DNA of 50,744 bases. Origin: Armatimonadota bacterium. GTDB taxonomy: Bacteria > Armatimonadota > UBA5829. Of this stretch, positions 1 to 10,717 are shown one piece after another. A model generated the notes under the pieces. The model searched no databases, was not told the origin of the DNA, and saw nothing but the letters and a program-made list of their open reading frames with translations. The stretch lies in NCBI GenBank assembly GCA_026392045.1, contig JAPLCU010000035.1, positions 1 to 50,744 of the forward strand, given 5' to 3'. The translations under genes and the position numbers were made by a program. Numbering within the stretch: the stretch's first letter is position 1; every line of letters begins with the position of its first letter.

Positions 1-248
1 CATGCTGCTCACCCCTCGAGTGACCTCAGGGTGGCGAAGTGGCGCCGCAGAATTTGTAGTTCATAAATAAGGGCTATCCCTTCCCTAACTCAAAACTCAG
101 AACTAAACTCGGAGGTTATATATGCACAGTCCCTTCCCTGCCATCGGACTATCAGACCATCGAACCATCGAACCAGTCTCAAGGGCCGTTAATGTTTTAC
201 TAACCAAAGCGAGCCCTGCTGCACGCACTGCCGTTCCGTTGGTTTCCG

Positions 249-1748
249 TCAGCTAATCGCCAAAACAACAACAGACTTCGCCGGGAGATTCACGCTGAAG
301 CCGCCCTCAACGAGCTTGGCGCCGCTAAAATCCGCAGGCTTGAGGGTATTCGGCGCGTCGAAGGTGTTGTGGGCTTGCATGGTAGCGGCGGTCAGGATTC
401 GGCCGCTAATCTTTGAGGCCTTTACACCGTGGAGCGCGCTTAAGACCTCGGCTGCGTTGTTGGGGTCGAGGTTGCAGAGGGTCACATGGACGGTGCCCTC
501 GGCGTTGATTGAAGCGGAACCGCTGAGCATCGGCAGCTTTATATTATCAACCTCAAATTCCCCGCAGGTGAGGTCGATGGGGAGCATGGTGGCGTCCTGG
601 TGCACCTTATACATATCGAAAATGTGATAAGTGGGGGTGAGGAGCATCTTCTCGCCCTCGGTCAGGATCACTGCTTGGAGTACATTGATGGTCTGCGCGA
701 TGTTCGCCATACGCACGCGGTCTGCATGATTGTTGAATATATTCAGATGAAGACCTGCCACGAGGGCATCGCGCAAAGTGCTCTGCTGATAGAGGAAGCC
801 GGGGTTGGTGCCTGGCTCGACTGAGTGCCACATTCCCCACTCATCCACAACCAGCATGATGCGCTTTTCGGGGTCATACTGGTCCATGATCTTGCCATGC
901 TTTGTGCAGAGATCATCCATGAACCAGGCTTTCTTCATACTTTCGAACCACGCGGCTTCGTCGAAATCTGCGGCGGTTTTGTTATACCAGGTATAGTTGT
1001 GCAGCGAGAGACCGTCCATATACCCGGCGGCTTCGCGCATGAGGATTTCGGTCCATTTGTAGTTCTTATCATTTGGCCCGCAGGCGATTTTCTGGACTTT
1101 GCCGTTGTAATTGCGCACGTAGCTCTGGTATCGGCGATATTCATCGGCGTAATATTCTGGCTTCATTTCGCCGCCGCAGCCCCAGCTTTCGTTTCCAACG
1201 CCGAAATACGGCAGCGCCCAAGGCTCCTCGCGTCCGTTTTTCCTGCGAAGGTCAGCCATCGGAGATTTTCCGGGGAATGTGACGTATTCCACCCAGTCGC
1301 GCATTTCCTTGACTGTGCCGCTGCCCACATTTCCGCAGATATAGGGCGCAGCGCCGATCATTTCGCACAAATCGAAGAACTCATGCGTGCCAAAATGGTT
1401 GTTCTCGGTAACTCCGCCCCAGAAGAAATTGATCATGCAAGGCCGATCTTCACGAGGCCCGATGCCATCCATCCAATGATAATCATCAGCAAAACATCCG
1501 CCCGGCCAACGCAGCACGGGAATCTTGATCGCCTTCAGCGCCGCCGCGATATCATTGCGAATACCGCGAGTATTGGGAATAGGAGAATCCTCCCCAACCC
1601 AAATCCCCTCGTAAATGCACCTGCCAAGGTGCTCAGAGAAGTGTCCATAAATATTTCTATCAATCTTGTGCTTGCCGAGGTCGGCGCTAATAACCAGCTT
1701 ATTCAACTTATTCTCCTTGATTATGTGATTTCGATTTATTCCCATCAA
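249..1748 (-). CDS. alpha-L-arabinofuranosidase, GH51 family
   Basis: 499-aa ORF with GH51-like features ([52 protein letters not shown]). Confidence 0.93.
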   Translation of the reverse strand: MMGINRNHIIKENKLNKLVISADLGKHKIDRNIYGHFSEHLGRCIYEGIWVGEDSPIPNTRGIRNDIAAALKAIKIPVLRWPGGCFADDYHWMDGIGPREDRPCMINFFWGGVTENNHFGTHEFFDLCEMIGAAPYICGNVGSGTVKEMRDWVEYVTFPGKSPMADLRRKNGREEPWALPYFGVGNESWGCGGEMKPEYYADEYRRYQSYVRNYNGKVQKIACGPNDKNYKWTEILMREAAGYMDGLSLHNYTWYNKTAADFDEAAWFESMKKAWFMDDLCTKHGKIMDQYDPEKRIMLVVDEWGMWHSVEPGTNPGFLYQQSTLRDALVAGLHLNIFNNHADRVRMANIAQTINVLQAVILTEGEKMLLTPTYHIFDMYKVHQDATMLPIDLTCGEFEVDNIKLPMLSGSASINAEGTVHVTLCNLDPNNAAEVLSALHGVKASKISGRILTAATMQAHNTFDAPNTLKPADFSGAKLVEGGFSVNLPAKSVVVLAIS

Positions 1749-2170
1749 ACAGGCATAAGGAGTATGCCACGCGGCGAGAGATTTGTCAAATCAGAAGTTA
1801 TGAATTATGAGTTCTGAATTATGAATTGGGGATGGTATCCAGGGCAATCGCATCTAATTGAATGAGTCTTGGAAATTGATGCAAGGGGGCCGGAGACCCC
1901 CTGAAATCATTTTGCATTAAGACTCATAAAATAAGAATAATTTATGCGGTAGGCTTCGGCATCAGGATACCGAAGCAACTAACTAAAAATAGCATTCATT
2001 CTTAATAGGGTCCGAGGTTAATATCTCGGACCTATTTCTATCCCGCGCTCAAAAACAGGTAATCCGAACAGCACGCCCCCTATGCAACCCGTGGCACAAC
2101 CTCTATGGCCCTGATAGGGATAGTGTAATTTGCTCCTTACGCTATTGCGCCTAATGGCCATGGAGGCGAC

Positions 2171-2557
2171 TTGATAATGCAAAAAGTGTGGTTAGCAATC
2201 ATCCCTGGTTTGATGACGCTACTGGGCGGGATTGCGATAATTTCAATGATCCGCGGACCTGCGAATGCCGGGCAGAGTGCGTATGTCGGTATGTGGCGCT
2301 CTGTTGACGGCTCCGGCGAGAGAGCGCAACTCGTTAAGACGGACAAAGATTACTCGCTTAGTGTCCGTGATGCAGCGGGAAATACTATGTTCTCTTGCTC
2401 CGGTGGGTGCTCAAGGAACGGCGGATTGCTGTTCACTGAGGCTAGTTCGAGCGACGGCGACACCGGCTATATTACGGTGAGGCAATCGAACAATCGAATC
2501 ACGATAGAGGGCTGCGGCCCAGTGCCGAAGGTGTTCGTAAGCGAGTTGTCGCAGTAG
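2171..2557 (+). CDS. hypothetical exported or membrane-anchored small protein
   Basis: 128-aa ORF with N-terminal hydrophobic segment (VWLAIIPGLMTLLGGIAIISMI); no recognised family. Confidence 0.55.
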   Translation: MIMQKVWLAIIPGLMTLLGGIAIISMIRGPANAGQSAYVGMWRSVDGSGERAQLVKTDKDYSLSVRDAAGNTMFSCSGGCSRNGGLLFTEASSSDGDTGYITVRQSNNRITIEGCGPVPKVFVSELSQ

Positions 2558-2880
2558 ATACCGGACGGAGATCGATGAATTATGATTGGGCATAGTCCCC
2601 GATCGTGCTCTATCATAATTTTTCGGTAATCTCAGCGCTTCGCGAGTTATGAGTTCTGAGTTTGGTTGCTTCGGTATCCTGATGCCGAAGCCTACCGTAT
2701 ATTTGGTTGCTTCGGTATCCTGATGCCGAAGCCTACCGTATATTGTGAATAATGCGAGTTAGCATCTTGAGCTGTGTCGAAAGCTGTTTTCGCTAGAGCT
2801 CAGCATGCTCAGTTCCAATAGGAGGAATAATGAGATTCTCTGTGGTATCTTAATTTAGATTGATATCATCGGAGGACTAT

Positions 2881-4836
2881 ATGCATCGCCTACTTCTCAC
2901 TACGGCAGCTGCCGCCATTCTCGCACTTTCGCTTGGCACCGCACAGGCAGCCGCGCCTAAAGTCAACAGCTTCTATCCCGCCAACAAGGCCCCTCTGCCG
3001 CAAAGCGCTTACAGCATTCTGCCGCTTGGCGCAGTCAAGCCTGCGGGCTGGCTCAAGCAGCAACTCAACATCCAGGCCAAGGGCCTTACAGGCAACTTGC
3101 CCAAGTTCTGGAAAGACCTCGGACCCGATAGCGGATGGCTTGGCGGCAAGGGCGAGAGCTGGGAAAGAGGGCCATATTACATGGACGGCATGGTGCCCCT
3201 CGCGTTCCTCACCCAGGACCCCGAGCTGATGGAAACAGCTAAGAAATGGGTCGGCTGGACGCTCGATAACCAGCGCCCGGATGGTGATATCGGCCCCGAA
3301 AGCTGCACCGATTGGTGGCCGGTTGGGCTTATGTGCAAGACCCTCACGCAGTATTACGATGCTACCGGCGACCCCCGCGTGATCCCGACGCTGACCAAGT
3401 TTTTCGCCTATATGAAGACGGAACTGCCGAAGCGTCCGTTGGCTGAGTGGGCGAAGATGCGTTGGGCCGATACCGCCCTCAGCGCGATCTGGCTCTACAA
3501 CCGCACCGGTAACCCCGAACTGCTGGAGGTCTGCAAAATCCTGATGTCGCAGGGTTACGACTACGCGCAGGAGTTCTCCAACTTCGAGCCTTATAGCAAG
3601 ATATCGCGCGGCTGGAACTACGAGAACCATGGCGTCAACGCGGGCATGGCCTATAAAACCCCCGGGGTGATGTTCCAGATAACCGGCGACCCGAAGTATA
3701 AGAAAGCCGTATATGACGGCATCAGCAACATCGACAAATACCACGGTCAGGCGGGCGGAACTTTCGCCGCGGACGAGTGTTTTGCGGGCAGGAGCCCCAC
3801 TCAGGGCACCGAGCTTTGCTCCGTGGATGAGAGCATGTTCTCCTTCGAGAACCTCATTGCGATGTTCGGCGACCCCATGATGGGCGACAAGCTCGAAAGA
3901 ATGAGCTACAATGCCTGGCCAGGCACTTTCAGCCCGGATATGTGGTCGCATCAATATGATCAGCAGGCGAATCAGCCGATTTGCAGGGTTTCCCCGGAGC
4001 ACTGGTTCGTGACCAACGGCGGCGAGGCCAATCTGTTTGGCGTGGAGCCCCAGTTCGGCTGCTGTACATCGAATATGCACCAGGGCTGGCCGAAGTTGGT
4101 AAGGCACCTCTGGATGGCGACCCCGGACGATGGCCTTGCGGCTGTCACCTACGGCCCGTGCTCTGTCACAGCCAAGGTTAAGGGCGGAAATACCGTTACC
4201 ATAGATGTGGTCACGGATTATCCGTTCTCTGATACCATCAATATGACCATCAAGACCGCGAAACCCGTGGAATTCCCGCTGCAGCTTCGCATTCCCGCAT
4301 GGGCGCAGGGCGCAAGCATCAAAACCGACAAGACCATAAATCCGAAACCCGGCACGTTCGCGACCGTCTCCCGTAAATGGAAAAATGGCGATAAAATCAG
4401 CATCAAGTTGCCCATGAAGATCAGAATCGAGCGCCGGTTCAACAACTCCGCCACCGTGCTGCGAGGCCCGCTGGTCTATTCTCTGAGAATCGGGGAGAAG
4501 TGGAACATTATCAGGGGAGAAGCGCCGAAGGGTCTCTATGAAGTGCTGCCGACCACCCCGTGGAACTATGGTCTGATATTTGATGAAAAGAACCCGGAAA
4601 AATCGTTCAAAATAGTAACCAAACCAATGACCGACCCAGTCTATTCCAACCTAAACGCGCCAATCGAGTTGCACGCAAAGGGCCGGATCGTCCCTGATTG
4701 GAAAGAGGCAAAAAACAGCGCCGACATGCTGCCCGTGAGCCCGTTAAAATCCACCGAGCCCATCCAGGACATAGTCCTGATTCCCTACGGTTGCGCGAAG
4801 CTCAGGATAACTGAGTTCCCGGTGATTGGGGAATAG
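2881..4836 (+). CDS. secreted beta-L-arabinofuranosidase / DUF1680 (GH127-like)
   Basis: Signal peptide (MHRLLLTTAAAAILALSLGTAQA) then GH127-like motifs (GWLKQQL, CCTSNMHQGWPKLV, LRIPAWAQGASI, LRGPLVYSLR). GGAGGA precedes the ATG at 2881. Confidence 0.88.
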   Translation: MHRLLLTTAAAAILALSLGTAQAAAPKVNSFYPANKAPLPQSAYSILPLGAVKPAGWLKQQLNIQAKGLTGNLPKFWKDLGPDSGWLGGKGESWERGPYYMDGMVPLAFLTQDPELMETAKKWVGWTLDNQRPDGDIGPESCTDWWPVGLMCKTLTQYYDATGDPRVIPTLTKFFAYMKTELPKRPLAEWAKMRWADTALSAIWLYNRTGNPELLEVCKILMSQGYDYAQEFSNFEPYSKISRGWNYENHGVNAGMAYKTPGVMFQITGDPKYKKAVYDGISNIDKYHGQAGGTFAADECFAGRSPTQGTELCSVDESMFSFENLIAMFGDPMMGDKLERMSYNAWPGTFSPDMWSHQYDQQANQPICRVSPEHWFVTNGGEANLFGVEPQFGCCTSNMHQGWPKLVRHLWMATPDDGLAAVTYGPCSVTAKVKGGNTVTIDVVTDYPFSDTINMTIKTAKPVEFPLQLRIPAWAQGASIKTDKTINPKPGTFATVSRKWKNGDKISIKLPMKIRIERRFNNSATVLRGPLVYSLRIGEKWNIIRGEAPKGLYEVLPTTPWNYGLIFDEKNPEKSFKIVTKPMTDPVYSNLNAPIELHAKGRIVPDWKEAKNSADMLPVSPLKSTEPIQDIVLIPYGCAKLRITEFPVIGE

Positions 4837-5089
4837 GTTTCGAGTGGAAAGTGGAAAGTGGAAAGCGGAAAGCCCAGAAGGTTCGGGCCGGAATTGAAAT
4901 CCGACCGTAATTAAGATCGTCAGGGAAATTAGATCGTCAGGGAAATTAAGATCGTCGGGGAAATCTGTTCCCCGATGCCGTCTGCGGATATCCGATCCGC
5001 CCATTACCTACCAAGGCTTTACCGGCGGAATAGATTTCCGCGTTACCCGCGCCCAGGAACAGATTTCCTGGGCGATCTCGAATAATAAA

Positions 5090-5118
5090 GAGGCAGCGCC
5101 AAATTGCGGCGCTGCCTC
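5090..5118 (-). terminator. rho-independent terminator downstream of response regulator
   Basis: Hairpin GAGGCAGCGCC/GGCGCTGCCTC followed on the minus strand by a T-rich tract (TTTATTATT). Confidence 0.75.
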
Positions 5119-5145
5119 TGCATTTTATTAACTTAAGCTCAGAGC

Positions 5146-5883
5146 TTAGAGAGCGCCCTCTCTGATTTCGAACTTGTAGCCGACGCCCCAGATTGTGGTG
5201 ATTCTGCAGGGGCTGCCCTGGACTTCGATCTTCCTGCGAAGTCTTTTGATGTGCTGGTCTACGGTTCTCTCGTCGCCGTAGAATTCCTGGTAGGCCCAAA
5301 CCTGCTCAAGGAGCTGCTCGCGGGTGAATACGCGGTTGCGGTTTGATGCGAGATACCAAAGGAGATCGAATTCCTTAGGAGTGAGGTCGATTCTCATTTC
5401 GCCGACCATAACTTCTCTGGAAATCCTGCTCACGGTGATTCCGGGCATATTGAGGAACTGCTGCTCATCCGGGGCCGGAACGTAGGACGCTCTGCGAAGA
5501 ACAGCCTTCACACGGGCAAGCAGTTCTCTGGGGGAGAAAGGCTTGGTGACGTAATCGTCTGCGCCAATCTCAAGGCCAAGAACTCGGTCTACTTCGTCCA
5601 CTCTTGCGCTAAGCATAATGAGCGGCACATTGCTGAATTTGCGGATCTCCTTGCAGACATCCAGGCCATCCATACCGGGCAGCATAAGGTCAAGAATGAC
5701 CATGTCCGGTTTATGGCTGCGGATCATATCAGTTCCTTCTACTCCGTCACCAGAGCAGATAACATCATATCCGGCTTTCTCAAAATACAGGGTTATAAGT
5801 TCACAAACGTTCTCTTCGTCATCAATTACCAACACGCGCAGTTTGCCAGTACCAGTGTCGTCCTTTATTAGTACGTTCTCCAT
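5146..5883 (-). CDS. OmpR/PhoB-family two-component response regulator
   Basis: Receiver domain (VLVIDDEENVCELI, DMVILDLMLPGMDGL, KPFSPRELLARV) and winged-helix DNA-binding domain (LTPKEFDLLWYLASN...RTVDQHIKRLRRKIE). Confidence 0.95.
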   Translation of the reverse strand: MENVLIKDDTGTGKLRVLVIDDEENVCELITLYFEKAGYDVICSGDGVEGTDMIRSHKPDMVILDLMLPGMDGLDVCKEIRKFSNVPLIMLSARVDEVDRVLGLEIGADDYVTKPFSPRELLARVKAVLRRASYVPAPDEQQFLNMPGITVSRISREVMVGEMRIDLTPKEFDLLWYLASNRNRVFTREQLLEQVWAYQEFYGDERTVDQHIKRLRRKIEVQGSPCRITTIWGVGYKFEIREGAL

Positions 5884-6763
5884 GATCTAAGCTTACCTCG
5901 ACTTTTCTATCGTAATTTGCATTTCAATAAAATCTCAACCACTGCAAGTATAATTGAATTTACCTATCATGTCAATAGTGCAACAAAAAATCAGCATAAA
6001 ATGCCTTTGTCGCCACAAAAAAGCACCATGTAAGGCATCAAACACCCTGCGCCTGAGCGTGAGGAACTCGTTTCCAACATCAGGGTTGCACACCCGATAA
6101 TCTAGCCGGTATTATTCTTGACGAGCGGCAGGCTTCGGCATCAGGATGCTGGGTTATTCTTCTATTCTTACTAAGAGTGAACTCTTGCAACTTTTGTAAG
6201 AGCTCAGTCTTAATGTTTTGTCATTCCGAACTTGATTCACTAGCGTCCCATAGCATTCGATGTAATAGTTTTGAGTTTTGAGTTCTGAGTTATTGATTTG
6301 TCTTCGCACGAGTCATTCAGTCCACTTCGCCAAGTTACCACTTCGCCATCCTGAGGCTCTCGAAGGATGAGCAGAATGATAAGCTTTCAAATCTAGCATT
6401 TCCTTATGACACCTGGCTGCAAAAACCAACAATGGGGTCAGCGTAAACCATAGGGTTATGAGCGTAAACCATAGGCAATAATGACCTGTTTCAATAATTA
6501 TGGGACGCTACTGAACTTGATTCGGAATCTAAGTATCAAACGTAACAGATCCTGAATCGAGTTCAGGATGACAAGTATACTCACGAAGAGTGAACTCTTG
6601 CAACTTTTATTTTGCTTGCTAAGGTTGCAGGAAAGTGATATAATATGCAGCGGTGTGGTATCACACACCATTAAAACTGAATGAGGATTCCGGTTGCCCG
6701 CGTTGGCGCCGGTTTTACTCTCCGTCCCGACCAAGATCGGGACCGATTATAGACCGAGGGGAG

Positions 6764-7447
6764 GTGAATACCACGATACGCAACTATGAAACTCTCTACA
6801 TCATCGACTCGAACCTAATGGACGAGCAGATCGATGGTATCATCAGCAAGTATACCACGCTAATTACCGAGCAGGGCGGCGAAGTTCAGGCCGCAGGCCG
6901 ATGGGACAGGCGACGCCTGGCTTATGAAATCAAAGGCCGCCGCGAAGGTCTATATATACTGATGTATTTCACTGGAGAGGCAGCGGTTAAGAATGAATTA
7001 GACCGCATGTTTAGAATCTCTGACGAATTGATTCGACACATAATCCTTCGCATTGAGCCTGAAAGCGTCGACATTACCCGAATCATGCAGGCTGCACCGG
7101 CAGCAGCTCCCGCTCAGGAGGAAGCTCCTGTTGAGGCAGCGCCAGCTGAAGAAGTAGAAGTAACAGAAGCTCCCGCTCAGGAGGAGGCTCCTGTTGAAGC
7201 AGCGCAGGCTGAAGAAGCGGCAGAAGCTCCTGTTGAGGCAGCGCCAGCTGAGGAAGTAGAAGTAACAGAAGCTCCTGCTCAGGAGAAAGCTCCTGTTGAA
7301 GCAGCGCCGGCTGAGGAAACTGCGGAAGCTCCCGCTCAGGAGAAAGCTCCTGTTGAAGCAGCGCCAGCTGAAGAAACTGCAGAAGCGCGGCCTAAAAGGG
7401 CGCCGCGCAAAAAAACCAAGAGTGGCGACGGAGACTTAGCCACCTAG
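6764..7447 (+). CDS. rpsF: 30S ribosomal protein S6 with long Ala/Glu/Pro-rich repeat C-terminus
   Basis: S6 core (NYETLYIIDSNLMDEQIDGIISKY...GRWDRRRLAYEIKGRREGLYILMYF); probable GTG start at 6764 preceded by GAG; followed by ssb and rpsR. Confidence 0.93.
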   Translation: MNTTIRNYETLYIIDSNLMDEQIDGIISKYTTLITEQGGEVQAAGRWDRRRLAYEIKGRREGLYILMYFTGEAAVKNELDRMFRISDELIRHIILRIEPESVDITRIMQAAPAAAPAQEEAPVEAAPAEEVEVTEAPAQEEAPVEAAQAEEAAEAPVEAAPAEEVEVTEAPAQEKAPVEAAPAEETAEAPAQEKAPVEAAPAEETAEARPKRAPRKKTKSGDGDLAT

Positions 7448-7470
7448 AACCATTGGAGGCAATTGAACTA

Positions 7471-7911
7471 ATGAATGTTGTGGTTTTGATCGGACGAATG
7501 GTAGCTGACCCGGAACTGAAATATACTCCGAACGGAGTAGCTGTCACGTCATTCAGGATAGCTATTGACAGACGCTTCAAGAATGCGGCGGGTGAAAAGC
7601 AGTCCGACTTTATTGACATTGTGGCCTGGAGACAATCTGCCGAGTTTGCGGCTAATTATCTCAGTAAAGGCAGGCTGGTTGCAGTGCAAGGCGAACTGCA
7701 TTCACGATCATGGGTCCAGCCTGATGGCCAGAAACGGTATAAGACCGAGGTGGTTGCTGATAACATCCAGGGGCTTGACAGGCCAAAAGATGGTCAAGGT
7801 CAGGCGCCTGCGGCTGCGGCAACTGGCGATGGAGCAGAACATATACCTTCGGAGCCGCCGCCAGCGGGCGCCGAATCGGATATGGACTATGATCCGTTCG
7901 CCGAAGAATAA
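7471..7911 (+). CDS. ssb: single-stranded DNA-binding protein
   Basis: MNVVVLIGRMVADPELKYTPNGVAVTSFRIAIDRRF OB-fold and acidic tail DYDPFAEE; GGAGG upstream; rpsF-ssb-rpsR synteny. Confidence 0.95.
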   Translation: MNVVVLIGRMVADPELKYTPNGVAVTSFRIAIDRRFKNAAGEKQSDFIDIVAWRQSAEFAANYLSKGRLVAVQGELHSRSWVQPDGQKRYKTEVVADNIQGLDRPKDGQGQAPAAAATGDGAEHIPSEPPPAGAESDMDYDPFAEE

Positions 7912-7975
7912 ACGTCCGGTTTTGTGCGAGATCGCATGAAGATTCGGTTATTATGTAATAATGTGGAGGTAGCGT

Positions 7976-8227
7976 ATGCCAGTACCGAGAAGAAGCGGCC
8001 AGCCCACTAAGTATAGGAAAGTGCGCAGAAAGGTGTGCGGATTCTGCGTGGACAAGGTTGAGTCTATTGATTATAAGAGCGTCAACCGTCTGCGCAGGTT
8101 CGTGTCTGAGCGCGGCAAAATTTTGCCGCGTAGAACGACCGGAACTTGTGCGTCACACCAGCGCATGCTGACCCGCGCAATAAAGATAGCAAGAGAAATC
8201 GCTTTGCTGCCGTTTACGGCGGAGTAA
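7976..8227 (+). CDS. rpsR: 30S ribosomal protein S18
   Basis: [61 protein letters not shown]. Confidence 0.97.
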   Translation: MPVPRRSGQPTKYRKVRRKVCGFCVDKVESIDYKSVNRLRRFVSERGKILPRRTTGTCASHQRMLTRAIKIAREIALLPFTAE

Positions 8228-8320
8228 GCGTAATAAAGATAATGAAGCTTCCGCATGCTGCAAAAATGCGGATGGCGGGGGCTTCGAATATATGATCTTA
8301 TAAATTTTGGGGGGTGTGTT

Positions 8321-9439
8321 ATGAGTATGGAGCAGCCAACCTCAATACTTGATGACCTTGTGCGAATGCAAGAGCTGGACACGAGGAACATGCTTCGGCT
8401 GATAAATGAACTGCCGGAGCAGTGCGAGACCGCGCTTGGAATTGGGCGCAGTATCGTACCGGGCGAATCCATCGAACCACCCAGTCTGGTCTTTGTGTCC
8501 GGAGTGGGCGATTCGGGAACATCCGCGAATATGGCAGTGGCAGCTGTAAGCGAATTTGTTGACCTGCCTGTGATCAGCGATCACGGCGGTCCTCTGCCAA
8601 GGTATGTTGGGGAGAATGCCCTGGTTTTTTTGCTGGATTATACAGGCAAAAGTAAGTCCTCTTTACGTATTTACAAAGAAGCAAAGCGGCGCGGGGCAAA
8701 GGTGGTTTGCATCACCAGCGGCGGCCCGCTGCGCGAGATGGTTGTAAAAGATGGTGGGCTTATCGTGCGGATTCCGCCCGGTCAGCCCGTCAGAACGGCC
8801 TTCGGTTATATGTTTGTACCGGCTGTAGCGCTGTTTGAGCAGTTCGGATTGGCCCAAGGGCTCATAGAGAAGCTTTCGTATGGCATCAGGCATATGAAAA
8901 ACGTGCGCGAGATGCTTAGATACGAAAACCCGACCGCGCGCAACGTCGCCAAGCAGATCGCGCTTAGTCTGACTAAAAAGCTCGCAATAATATGCGGCGC
9001 TCAGGACTATAGAAATGCTATAGCTAGCCGATGGAAGAGCCAGATTAACGCGAACAGCAAGAAACCCGTCATGCTCAGCTATTTCCCCGATTTCGCAGAA
9101 GGGGAGATATCCGGCTGGGAGGGCGTCAAACACATGAAATCCGACGTCGTTATTGTCCTGCTGAAAGACCGCAGCGACCGCACTGAAATCCCTGCCTATA
9201 TGGACGCAGCGGCACATGTGCTGGGAGATTTCAATGTAATTGATGCGGAAATGAAGGGCTCTACCACAATAGAGAAACTCCTCTACGGGGTTTATCTAGC
9301 CGATTATGTTAGTTATTACAAGGCGCTTTCGGAAGGAACTGACCCGACAACTACGGATTATGTATCTCAAGTAGAAGCATTCCTGACGGGTGAGCCTATC
9401 GAAGAAAAGACGCCTGATGTGGATGTGTCCGGTGAATAG
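8321..9439 (+). CDS. SIS-domain bifunctional phosphoglucose/phosphomannose isomerase-like protein
   Basis: SIS-type GVGDSGTSANMAVAAVSEF...LVFLLDYTGKSKSSLRIYKEAKRRGAKVVCITSGG; ATG at 8321 (MSMEQPTS). Confidence 0.75.
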   Translation: MSMEQPTSILDDLVRMQELDTRNMLRLINELPEQCETALGIGRSIVPGESIEPPSLVFVSGVGDSGTSANMAVAAVSEFVDLPVISDHGGPLPRYVGENALVFLLDYTGKSKSSLRIYKEAKRRGAKVVCITSGGPLREMVVKDGGLIVRIPPGQPVRTAFGYMFVPAVALFEQFGLAQGLIEKLSYGIRHMKNVREMLRYENPTARNVAKQIALSLTKKLAIICGAQDYRNAIASRWKSQINANSKKPVMLSYFPDFAEGEISGWEGVKHMKSDVVIVLLKDRSDRTEIPAYMDAAAHVLGDFNVIDAEMKGSTTIEKLLYGVYLADYVSYYKALSEGTDPTTTDYVSQVEAFLTGEPIEEKTPDVDVSGE

Positions 9440-9462
9440 TATTTCTTGATCTTTAATAGTTT

Positions 9463-9500
9463 ACGCCCCTCTGGATATATTCGGAGGGGCGTTGTTTTTT
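9463..9500 (+). terminator. rho-independent terminator
   Basis: ACGCCCCTC...GAGGGGCGT followed by TGTTTTTTCT just after the SIS-domain gene. Confidence 0.8.
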
Positions 9501-9586
9501 CTATTGGTTACGGGCGGATCAGAGATCCTGCCCGAACACTCTTACATTACCCGAACACTCTTACAGTAAGAGAGAAAATGGCAAGA

Positions 9587-10528
9587 CTAGCGGACTAGGC
9601 GAATACCGAAGAAGCTGTTACTGCCGTTTGGGATGTTGCCCATGCGGTAGCTGCAACGAGAGTTGCTGTCGGCGCCGTACCAACCAGCGCCCCGCAACAC
9701 ATGAAAGCCACCGCCCACACTTGTGGTTCCCTGTGGGTCGCTTGTAGGGCTTTGATAATAGTAATTGTCTCCATACCTGTCCTTGCACCATTCCCACACA
9801 TTACCAGCCATGTTCAGGCATCCAGACGGACTTGCGCCACTCGGGTAACTGCCCACCAGAGCAGTCTGATAACGCTGATATCCTCCACCAGCGGAGTTGT
9901 GGTCATTGTAGTTATTGCACTTTTCTGCATCCCAAACATCACCCCATGGATAGATGTTGGCATGAGTTCCTGTCCAGCTCGCAGCCCGTTCCCACTGGGC
10001 CTCAGTAGGCAGATGACCTCCAGCCCAATTGCAGAACGCCTCCGCCTCATGATAGGTCACGCCTACTACGGGGTGGTTATCTGTTTGGGTGAAAGTCTGA
10101 CCAGTTGTCCATGTCTGTGCAGCAGTCCAATAAGACGGCTCGGTGCGGCTATTGCTTACTTTCCAAGACCAACCCGCAGTAGACCAGTAGGACTGAGTGG
10201 AATACCCGCCAGCTTTCATAAACTCACGGTATTGCCCACGGGTTATTTCATACTTGCCTATAGAGTAGGCTGAAAGAGTGACTGAGTGCTGAGGGTGCTC
10301 ATTTTCAAGATGAGTTGCGGCAAAGCTCTTAGGCGTTCCCATCAGGAAAGAACCAGCGGGGATATTGATCATCTCTATCTTCGTCGAGGACAGTGCCAGC
10401 ACGGGCTTGACAGGCGACTTTGGCGATGCCTTTGTAGTGCTGGATATAGCCGCATAACCCACCCCGCACAAAGCCACCATCGACAGCGCAACAACAAAAT
10501 CAACTGCTATTCTTATACGTTTGCTCAA
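9587..10528 (-). CDS. exported formylglycine-generating-enzyme/SUMF1-like domain protein
   Basis: SUMF1 motifs (IPAGSFLMGTP, HPQHSVTLSAYSIGKYEITRGQYREFM, HPVVGVTYHEAEAFCNWAGGHLPTEAQWERAA, NMAGNVWEWCKDRYG). Confidence 0.92.
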   Translation of the reverse strand: MSKRIRIAVDFVVALSMVALCGVGYAAISSTTKASPKSPVKPVLALSSTKIEMINIPAGSFLMGTPKSFAATHLENEHPQHSVTLSAYSIGKYEITRGQYREFMKAGGYSTQSYWSTAGWSWKVSNSRTEPSYWTAAQTWTTGQTFTQTDNHPVVGVTYHEAEAFCNWAGGHLPTEAQWERAASWTGTHANIYPWGDVWDAEKCNNYNDHNSAGGGYQRYQTALVGSYPSGASPSGCLNMAGNVWEWCKDRYGDNYYYQSPTSDPQGTTSVGGGFHVLRGAGWYGADSNSRCSYRMGNIPNGSNSFFGIRLVR

Positions 10529-10717
10529 TTCTTGACCTCCTCAATATGCAGCAAGCATTTGACGCAAGCTTGCTATACGGCATTATAGCACAGCGCACCA
10601 GATAAAACACAGCATTATAAATACTTTTTTCTATACCGCACTTAATGGATTGGAGACCAAAGATTATGACATGGGCGGATCAGAGATCCCGCCCGAACAC
10701 AATTGGGTTACAGAATG

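Noticed and set aside
249-251. GH51 gene ends in UGA with an open frame beyond it
   Set aside because: The gene is full-length at the UGA and the continuation (RKPTERQCVQQG...) has no paralogue or hairpin support.
2890-4107. 405-aa antisense ORF opposite the GH127 gene (also 825..1817 +, 8663..9217 -, 42911..43789 -, 45919..46656 +)
   Set aside because: These mirror strongly supported genes on the opposite strand and have no recognisable domains; they arise from codon bias.
5146-5883. Two-component system
   Set aside because: Only the response regulator is present; no histidine kinase is adjacent in the window.
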